Shown here piece by piece: positions 55,367 through 61,725 of a stretch of 64,000 bases of DNA. The stretch comes from Bryobacter sp. (lineage in GTDB: Bacteria; Acidobacteriota; Terriglobia; Bryobacterales; Bryobacteraceae). The notes under the pieces were generated by a model. The model ran no database searches. It was not told the DNA's origin and saw only the letters and a list, made by a program, of their open reading frames with translations. The position numbers and the translations under genes are program-made. The stretch covers positions 1 to 64,000 of the forward strand of contig JALHNH010000006.1 of NCBI GenBank assembly GCA_022843625.1. The letters are read 5' to 3'. Position 1 is the first letter of the stretch. Every line of letters begins with the position of its first letter.

Positions 55367-55807
55367 TCACCCGGGAAGAAGAAATTTTGCGAAGCGGTTA
55401 TGAGTCGCCGTCTGAACCGCATCGGCCAGCGTATATTGATCGAGCGTCGCAAGGAAACTGTCGAGTGCGGCACGAAGCGGAGCCTTGAGGCCGCAGACCG
55501 GAACGATTGGGCAAGTATTCGATTCCCGGTCGAAACACTCCACCATATTCATGTTGGGCTCGCAAGCCTTCACAACATCGCTGAGCCGTATCTTGTCCGG
55601 ACTCGCCAACAAACTGACACCACCACCGCGTCCCATCGTCGTAGATACATAGTTGTGCTCTGCAAGATTCTGGATTACCCGCACCAGATGGTTCTTCGAA
55701 ATTCCGAAGGCGTCGCTGATCTCTCGCGTATTGACGCGGCGATCCGGGAAGTGGGCCAGATAGAGCAAAACCCGGAGGGAGTAGTCAGTATGAAGCGTGA
55801 GATGCAT
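55367..55807 (-). CDS. nsrR: NsrR-type Rrf2 regulator (nitric-oxide sensor)
   Basis: A 146-residue Rrf2-family repressor with an iron-sulfur cluster that reacts with NO. The N-terminal winged helix has TREISDAFGISKNHLVRVIQNL (26-47). Cluster ligands are Cys91, Cys99 and Cys105 (VECFDRESNTCPIVPVCGLK). Asp8 is also present, the fourth ligand in the structurally known Streptomyces NsrR. It lies 12 bases after the reductase gene and probably controls the operon through the palindrome at 57148-57166. IscR is unlikely because its Cys spacing differs. Confidence 0.9.
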   Translation of the reverse strand: MHLTLHTDYSLRVLLYLAHFPDRRVNTREISDAFGISKNHLVRVIQNLAEHNYVSTTMGRGGGVSLLASPDKIRLSDVVKACEPNMNMVECFDRESNTCPIVPVCGLKAPLRAALDSFLATLDQYTLADAVQTATHNRFAKFLLPG

Positions 55808-55819
55808 TCCACCAATAGG

Positions 55820-56770
55820 TTAGCTGGATGGTGGGGCAGGAATAAAAGCATCGCTATAAATATCCCGGCTGCCCATGCCCGCGAGAAAAACCCGCTTTTT
55901 GAGTGGATTGACGAAATCCGGGTTGCCACAGATGTAACCGCGCCAGCCTTTGAGCTGCGGATGGGCCCTGAAGATGAAGTCGGTGACCGGCCCATGAGTA
56001 TCGAGAAGGACAGGCTGGTACTTCACATTGGAATGCTTTGCGGCCAGCTCTTCGAGCTCTGCCTGCAGGTAAAGACCCTGCGAATTTGTTGCGCCGTGAT
56101 AGAGCCAGATAGGGCCGCGATGGCCCTGTTCGATCGCGTCGCGCAGGATGCCAAAGAGTGGAGCGAGACCGGTGCCCGTACCTGCCAGGAGGAGAGGCTG
56201 ATCCGGTGTCCCTGCCGTATAGAAGCAATTGCCGGCGGGGCCCTGGATGCTGACTGCGATTCCTGGCGAAGCGTGCTGAGCGAGCCATGAACTCATTTGG
56301 CCGTTGGGCACAATGCGCACGTGGAGTTCAATTTTGCCTTCACTGGGCAGGCTGGCAATCGAATAGCTGCGGGCGAGTCCATCGTCTCTAAAGAGCGTCA
56401 GGTATTGCCCGGCACGATGCACTGGTGAGGCTTCCGGCTGAAGAAGCACGCGCAGCACCGTCGGGCTTAGCCATCTGGTCTCAAGCAGGTGTGCGGTGCT
56501 GCGCACACCGGCACCCGGCGCCTCTGCGGCAAGGTCTCCGGCCGGATAAGAAACACATGCCAGAAAACAGGACTGCTCGATCCAAGCAGGCTTAAGCCCA
56601 GCCTGCGAAGCCAGGCCAGGCTCTCCAGACGAAGCTTTGAGGAGGCAACTCTGACAGACGCCTGCACGGCACGAATGCGCAACAGGCACACCAATTCTCA
56701 GCAATCCATCCAGTACAGATTCACCGGAGGCGAGCTGAACCTGCCGCCCCTCCCAATCGATTACCGGCAT
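55820..56770 (-). CDS. Ferredoxin-fused FAD/NAD reductase, probable hemoglobin reductase
   Basis: A 316-residue electron-transfer protein. The N-terminal plant-type 2Fe-2S domain has Cys34, Cys39, Cys42 and Cys72 (SCRAGVCQSC pattern). An FAD domain follows, with RSYSIASLP, then an NAD domain with GTGTGLAPLFGI and WLYHGATNSQGLY. This layout is like the reductases of aromatic oxygenases and the reductase half of flavohemoglobin. It sits between the truncated hemoglobin and nsrR, spaced by 3 and 12 bases, so its partner is probably the hemoglobin. Confidence 0.88.
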   Translation of the reverse strand: MPVIDWEGRQVQLASGESVLDGLLRIGVPVAHSCRAGVCQSCLLKASSGEPGLASQAGLKPAWIEQSCFLACVSYPAGDLAAEAPGAGVRSTAHLLETRWLSPTVLRVLLQPEASPVHRAGQYLTLFRDDGLARSYSIASLPSEGKIELHVRIVPNGQMSSWLAQHASPGIAVSIQGPAGNCFYTAGTPDQPLLLAGTGTGLAPLFGILRDAIEQGHRGPIWLYHGATNSQGLYLQAELEELAAKHSNVKYQPVLLDTHGPVTDFIFRAHPQLKGWRGYICGNPDFVNPLKKRVFLAGMGSRDIYSDAFIPAPPSS

Positions 56771-56773
56771 TGG

Positions 56774-57139
56774 TTAACGATTGAGAACGTCAGCCCGGGT
56801 GGATTCTGCGATCGCGGCGACTTGAGCGATAAGATCCGGAGCGACATTCAGCTCGGCCAGGCTTTGTCCAAGCAGTTCCACCACTGCATCGAAATGAGAA
56901 TCATTGAGGCCCCGCTGCACCAGATGGGCATGCCCACGGCGCATGTCCTGGCCTGTGTAGTGAACAGGCCCTCCAAATGCCATCGTGAGAAATGCCTTCT
57001 GTTTGGCGATCTGGCGATCCATATCTACGCCTTCAAAAAACTGGCTGATACGGTCATCAGAGAGAACCTTGCGGTAGAAGATATCTACTGCGGCTTCGAC
57101 GGCGGCTGTACCGCCCAATTGTTCATAGAGAGTGTTCAT
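56774..57139 (-). CDS. glbN: Group I truncated hemoglobin (TrHbN-like)
   Basis: A 121-residue truncated hemoglobin, which in group I often acts as a nitric-oxide dioxygenase. The start MNTLYEQLGG is typical. Tyr22 at B10 (FYRKVLSD) and the proximal heme His70 (MRRGHAHL) are visible. The ATG at 57139 is preferred over the longer frame to 57154, which begins inside the operator palindrome. It is the first gene of the operon with the reductase and nsrR. The pairing replaces a single-chain flavohemoglobin with two proteins. Confidence 0.9.
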   Translation of the reverse strand: MNTLYEQLGGTAAVEAAVDIFYRKVLSDDRISQFFEGVDMDRQIAKQKAFLTMAFGGPVHYTGQDMRRGHAHLVQRGLNDSHFDAVVELLGQSLAELNVAPDLIAQVAAIAESTRADVLNR

Positions 57140-57147
57140 AAAGTAAC

Positions 57148-57185
57148 GTTGCATTTACTATGCAACTTTTAATGAATCGAGTCAA
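57148..57185 (-). promoter_or_regulatory. Promoter with an NsrR-like operator
   Basis: On the minus strand the -35 TTGACT (57185-57180) and the -10-like CATAGT (57162-57157) are 17 bases apart. A perfect inverted repeat GTTGCAT-5-ATGCAAC (57148-57166) covers the -10 and the start region. It resembles the NsrR consensus, in which two ATGCAT-like halves flank an AT-rich centre. Binding here would block transcription until NO removes the regulator. A lone TTGCAT half-site lies further upstream (57190-57195). Confidence 0.7.
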
Positions 57186-57312
57186 TATCGTTGCATCCAA
57201 AATCTCACTTTTAACGATTCACGGCATTTTTTGTACATTTCACCCTTCTTTTTCAAGGACTTGGGGATACAGCGCGTAAAGTGAAGAATTCGCTTTGGCA
57301 GCTTGGTCGCCG

Positions 57313-58650
57313 ATGGAACTTGTATTTGTCCACGGCTATAGCGTTCGCAATACTGCTACGTATGGAGATCTGCCGAGCCGTTTGGAATCAGAATTGGCCC
57401 GCCGCGGCCACACGGTCCGGGTGGACCACATTTATCTTGGCAAGTATGTCAGCTTCAACGATCAGGTGAGTCTGGATGACCTGAGCCTCGCTTTCGAAAC
57501 AGCAGTACGCGAGAAGGGACTTCAGAACTTCGCCTGCATCACACATTCCACCGGTGGCCCACTGCTACGCAACTGGATCGTACGTCACGGCGGCCAGTCG
57601 CTTTCGCACCTGATCATGCTTGCGCCAGCCAATCATGGCTCTGCGCTGGCACAACTCGGCAAGGGCCGGTTGAGCCGCATCAAGTCGTTTATTGAATCGG
57701 TAGAGCCGGGACAAAGGATTCTCGACTGGCTCGAATTGGGCAGCGAAGCCCAGTGGGACTTGAATCTGGACTGGATGGATTATGATGGCCCTGCGCATGG
57801 GGTCTTTCCCTTTGTGATTTCAGGCCAGACGATTGATCGCAAGCTTTACGATCATCTGAATTCCTATACGGGGGAGGCAGGCTCAGATGGTGTAGTGCGG
57901 GTAGCGGCAGCGAACCTGAACTACGACTATGTGCGGCTCTATCAGCAGCCCGATGGCGAGTTGGCCCCTGTCGCCTGGAAGCGTAGCGCTGAGACGCCGC
58001 TTGCGATTCTGCCCGGCATGGCGCACGGCGGCAAGGCCTGCGGCATCATGACCAGCGTGACGATGCAGAATGCCCACCCGGCTGTGGATGCGGTTCTTGA
58101 GTGTCTTGAGGTAAAGAATGAGGCCGAATTTGAGGCGTTGCGCGAAACCTTCGCCATGCGCTCGGCGCTCGTTCAAGAGTCAGAAAAAGTCGACCGTTGG
58201 CGCTCGCTGGGTCGCGATTTTTCCAGTGCCAATACTCCTCACACGATGCTTTGTCTACGCGTAGTGGATGACAAGGGCGCTTTGATTGAAGACTACGATG
58301 CAGCGTTTACAGCGGGCGAAGAAGCGTCGCCGGATCTGTTACCACAAGGCTTCTTTCGCGACCGGCAGCGCAACTCAAAGCACAAAGGCAGGCTTACCTA
58401 TTATCTCGACCACGAGAAACTGAGCTCGGTGGCTGTTGGGTTTGAGATCACGGCGCGGCCGGCTGAAGGGCTGGTGCGGTACCAGAAGGCCGCAATTCGC
58501 CCGCAGGCGTTGGGCGCGATCTTGCGGCCGAATGAAACGATGCTGGTGGAGATTGTACTGAGGAGACTGGTGGACATCAACTGCTTCCGGTTGACTGATC
58601 AGTTGCAGCCCGAGGCCATTTCAGGCGATCCCAGCGGCACAAACTGTTAG
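57313..58650 (+). CDS. Alpha/beta hydrolase (esterase/lipase-like)
   Basis: A 445-residue protein. The N-terminal domain is an alpha/beta hydrolase: ELVFVHGYSVRN (oxyanion region), the nucleophile Ser in THSTGGPLLRNW and APANHGSALA. An aspartate and a late His (MAHGGKAC) complete a plausible triad. The C-terminal 170 residues (from about residue 280) form a separate beta-rich domain without a known match. The ATG at 57313 is used; a TTG at 57295 is possible. No clear ribosome-binding site or signal peptide is seen. Substrate unknown. Confidence 0.78.
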   Translation: MELVFVHGYSVRNTATYGDLPSRLESELARRGHTVRVDHIYLGKYVSFNDQVSLDDLSLAFETAVREKGLQNFACITHSTGGPLLRNWIVRHGGQSLSHLIMLAPANHGSALAQLGKGRLSRIKSFIESVEPGQRILDWLELGSEAQWDLNLDWMDYDGPAHGVFPFVISGQTIDRKLYDHLNSYTGEAGSDGVVRVAAANLNYDYVRLYQQPDGELAPVAWKRSAETPLAILPGMAHGGKACGIMTSVTMQNAHPAVDAVLECLEVKNEAEFEALRETFAMRSALVQESEKVDRWRSLGRDFSSANTPHTMLCLRVVDDKGALIEDYDAAFTAGEEASPDLLPQGFFRDRQRNSKHKGRLTYYLDHEKLSSVAVGFEITARPAEGLVRYQKAAIRPQALGAILRPNETMLVEIVLRRLVDINCFRLTDQLQPEAISGDPSGTNC

Positions 58651-58665
58651 CACTACCGTCCCCGG

Positions 58666-58671
58666 TACACT
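58666..58671 (+). promoter_or_regulatory. Candidate -10 box for a leaderless sigma-factor mRNA
   Basis: TACACT (TANNNT type) ends seven bases before the sigma-factor ATG and no ribosome-binding site lies between. No -35 was identified. Confidence 0.4.
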
Positions 58672-58678
58672 AGCGGTA

Positions 58679-59203
58679 ATGAGTGAAAATCAGCCCATAG
58701 ATGAGATCTACAGCGAGTTGCATAAAATCGCTGCGATCCATTTGAGCCGATCGGTAAGCCACGCCTCCATGCAGACCACACAACTGGTGCATGAGGCGTG
58801 GCTCAAACTACACGAGCGAGGGTGGAAGAGCAAGACTCATTTTCTAGCGATGGCTTCACGGGCGATGCGGATGGTCTTGATCGATGCCGTAAGAGCGCGT
58901 ACGGCAGAGAAGCGCCAAGGGGATCGAGAGCGGATCGACTGGGCACCGGGTGTTGAGTTTGCAGCCTTGCAGCTTTCAGTGCCGGTGGAGCGGCTGCTGG
59001 ATCTCGATGCCGCACTGGATCGACTGGCCGAAAAGGACGCACGTAAGGCGCAGGTGGTTGAGATGCGATTCTTTGGCGGAATGGAATTTACGGAAGTGGC
59101 TGAGAACCTCGATATTTCTGTTGTGACGGCGAAGCGGGACTGGGAATTTGCGCGGGCCTGGTTGTTTCAGCATTTGAAGGAAGTGCAAAGCGATGCGGGC
59201 TAG
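58679..59203 (+). CDS. ECF-like RNA polymerase sigma factor (X6 type)
   Basis: A 174-residue sigma factor. Region 2 is THFLAMASRAMRMVLIDAVRARTAEKR, and region 4 contains VVEMRFFGGMEFTEVAENLDISVVTAKRDWEFARAWL. These match the X6-type subfamily common in planctomycetes and acidobacteria, often beside a Ser/Thr kinase with repeats, as here. No anti-sigma gene is adjacent. Its stop overlaps the stop of the convergent kinase gene in a shared CTAG. Regulated genes are unknown. Confidence 0.88.
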   Translation: MSENQPIDEIYSELHKIAAIHLSRSVSHASMQTTQLVHEAWLKLHERGWKSKTHFLAMASRAMRMVLIDAVRARTAEKRQGDRERIDWAPGVEFAALQLSVPVERLLDLDAALDRLAEKDARKAQVVEMRFFGGMEFTEVAENLDISVVTAKRDWEFARAWLFQHLKEVQSDAG

Positions 59204-61563
59204 CGGCATCGCTTCAGTAGCTCTGAATACCTGTCGAGCTGACGCTTAAATGGGATTCGCGCACTTTCACTAAGGCGGTTGAAATTCTCAATAAACTCTC
59301 GGCCCAAGGGACAGGCCCGGTCTAAGCGTTTTGCCAAATCATAAGATTTTGAAAGGTCCCCTACTGCAAAAAGGAATTCGGTTGTTTTGTTACGATTCTG
59401 GGGATCTTCCTGATGTAATTTGCGCAACAACTGCAAGGCCGCTTCTCCATTAGTTATGGCTTCGGGAAATTGGCCCGCCAGAGAATAGGTGTAGCCGATA
59501 CGCTCCAGTGCGGTCGCGTATCTGACTTGGGCGTTAACATCGCGTGGATCGTCCTCGGTGATCTCCCGGCGAATCTTGGCCATCTGCTGGTAAAGACGGA
59601 TGGCCTCCGGATAGTTTTTTTTATGTGTTGCCGCCAGGGCCAAGTTTCCAATGGCAGCAGAAAAGGGCAATCGGCCTTTGCCCGGATCCTGGCGGTAGCG
59701 AAGCTCATTCAGCCTATATGCCTCAAGGCCGAAAGTGGGAAAGTTTTCGAAGTCTCTGATAGCCAGATACCGGGAAGCCATATCAAGATTGCTCTCGGCA
59801 ATTGCCTGAAGTGCAAGCGCAGAGTTGGGTGCAGCATCATAGACTTTTTGCCTCATAGCAAGAGCTTGCTTCAACGTCTGCATTCCTTTTTCCTGCATGT
59901 TCAGCCTGAACATGGGGGCGGCCGCTTGTTTGAGTGAGTTTGCCAGGCGTTCCTGAGTTGCCTGGTTTCCCGGCTGGGATTCATTCAATTTGGTGGAGAT
60001 CTGTACGGCTTCTTCAAAGCCGGCGAGGGCCTCTTTATCGAGACCGCGCAACTGCTTGGACAACGACACATGCATGAGTGCATCTGCGAGAGCCCCCTGT
60101 GCTGCGGGGGAGGAAGGGTGATTTACGGCAAGACGGCGAGCCACATCGAGACCTTTTTGTGAAAGCGCTTGTCCCGCCGAAGAATTACCCATAGAGCGTC
60201 CGCCGACATGGATGCCAGCCAACACCGCGAGCCTTAGATAGCCACGCACGACCTTGAGTTGAAGGTCAAGACTGGCCCGCCGATCCCGGGCAATCTCATC
60301 GAGATACTCCACCGACCGGTCCGTAATCAGCTTTGAAGCGGCGATCGATCCAGGCAAGGGGGCGACGGCGTCATGAATCTCAAACAGCAACGATTCAGCC
60401 AAGCGCTGAACCTGCTCAAAGCGGTGGGTGGCCTCCCTTGCCTGCCAGATGGCTAGGCCTGTTGTTGTCGCGAGGGCAACAGCCACCAATGCCGCGGCAG
60501 CGACAGCCAGTCGGTGCCGGCGGATAAACTTTTGGGTGCGATAAGACCAGCTAGGCACCTGCGCAGAAACAGGCTCCTGATTGAGAAAGCGCTCGACGTC
60601 ATTGGCCAGTTCAGATGCAGACGGATATCGCTCCGACGGCAGCCTTCGCAAGGCCTTTTGCGCTATCGCAGAAAGATCTCCAGCAAAGGGCAACTGTGGC
60701 AGCGCGTCCCGCTGGACTTCCGCCACGAGCTCAGCGGTTGAAAGCGTATTGAGCCGCCGGGGAGGACGCCCGGAAACCAATTCACAAAGCAGCGCACCGA
60801 GGGAATACACATCGGATGCAGTTGTGACCGCTCCGCCAAGGATCTGTTCGGGGCTAGCATAATCGGGGGTGTAGGCGCGGATGCCGTGTGTCTGATTGAG
60901 GGCTGGATCAGAGCGAAGCAGCTTGGCGATCCCAAAGTCGAGAAGCTTCGCAGTTCCATCGGAAGTCACCAGGATATTGGCGGGCTTGAGATCGCGATGC
61001 ACCACCAGACTCTGGTGCGAGAACTGAACGGCGCGGCAAATCGAAAGAAAGAGCCGAAGCTTTTGGTCGAGGTTCAGATTCGCTGCGTACTGAGGACAAG
61101 GTACGCCATCCACATACTCCATCACCAGAAAGCGAAAGCCGGAAGGGGTGGAGCCGGAATCGAGCAGACGGGCGATATTGGGATGTTCCAGGCCAGCAAG
61201 GATCTGAGTCTCGGATGCTTGCAGATTCTGATCCGGGTGCAGGAGCAGAATCTTGATGGCCACCAGTTTTTCAAAATCACCATCGCGGCGGCGGCCCTTG
61301 TAGACAACACTCATGCCGCCTCGACCAATTTCTTCGATCGCCTCATAGCTGCCAAAAACGTGGCCACTGAAGTTGAGCGTAGGTGGGGCAAGAAAGTCGG
61401 CAGCCTCGGCCTCTGCTGCGAGCAAGCGCGACAGTTCTTCTCGCAAAGAAGGATTATCTGCACACTCGCGCGCTACAAAATCGCGACGCTCGCTGGCAGG
61501 AAGCTCTAGAGCCTGTGCGAAAAGGCTCTCAAGCCGGGACCATGTGGATTGTGCTTCGCTCAT
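59200..61563 (-). CDS. Ser/Thr protein kinase with TPR-type repeats
   Basis: A 787-residue eukaryotic-like kinase. The N-terminal helical segment (residues 1-65) has the RRDFVARECADNPSLREE pattern usual in acidobacterial kinases. The kinase domain has the Gly loop GRGGMSVVYKG, VAIKILL (Lys), HRDLKPANILV (catalytic loop), LLDFGIAK and an activation segment YTPDYASPEQI. One membrane helix is near residues 353-375, followed by an extracytoplasmic helical region with TPR-like repeats. It faces the sigma-factor gene on the other strand, so the two may work together, but no direct proof is seen. Confidence 0.92.
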   Translation of the reverse strand: MSEAQSTWSRLESLFAQALELPASERRDFVARECADNPSLREELSRLLAAEAEAADFLAPPTLNFSGHVFGSYEAIEEIGRGGMSVVYKGRRRDGDFEKLVAIKILLLHPDQNLQASETQILAGLEHPNIARLLDSGSTPSGFRFLVMEYVDGVPCPQYAANLNLDQKLRLFLSICRAVQFSHQSLVVHRDLKPANILVTSDGTAKLLDFGIAKLLRSDPALNQTHGIRAYTPDYASPEQILGGAVTTASDVYSLGALLCELVSGRPPRRLNTLSTAELVAEVQRDALPQLPFAGDLSAIAQKALRRLPSERYPSASELANDVERFLNQEPVSAQVPSWSYRTQKFIRRHRLAVAAAALVAVALATTTGLAIWQAREATHRFEQVQRLAESLLFEIHDAVAPLPGSIAASKLITDRSVEYLDEIARDRRASLDLQLKVVRGYLRLAVLAGIHVGGRSMGNSSAGQALSQKGLDVARRLAVNHPSSPAAQGALADALMHVSLSKQLRGLDKEALAGFEEAVQISTKLNESQPGNQATQERLANSLKQAAAPMFRLNMQEKGMQTLKQALAMRQKVYDAAPNSALALQAIAESNLDMASRYLAIRDFENFPTFGLEAYRLNELRYRQDPGKGRLPFSAAIGNLALAATHKKNYPEAIRLYQQMAKIRREITEDDPRDVNAQVRYATALERIGYTYSLAGQFPEAITNGEAALQLLRKLHQEDPQNRNKTTEFLFAVGDLSKSYDLAKRLDRACPLGREFIENFNRLSESARIPFKRQLDRYSELLKRCR

Positions 61564-61670
61564 AGGACTATTTACGATACTTCAAACCAAGCGCCACGGA
61601 TACAGCGCTGAGTACTGGAGGGCATATTAATAACTACACCAAACTCGAAAAATCGACGTGCGAAGTATCA

Positions 61671-61703
61671 AAAAAAAGATCCGGTGGCGCCTGCCACCGG
61701 ATC
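61671..61703 (-). terminator. Intrinsic terminator after the TonB-dependent receptor
   Basis: On the minus strand a perfect 11-bp stem (GATCCGGTGGC/GCCACCGGATC) with a four-base loop is followed by seven T residues. It ends the receptor transcript. The rest of 61564-61670 shows no gene; 8-base inverted copies GATACTTC (61576-61583) and GAAGTATC (61662-61669) are present. Confidence 0.93.
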
Positions 61704-61725
61704 TTGCTTCGAGTTGTAGATTGAT

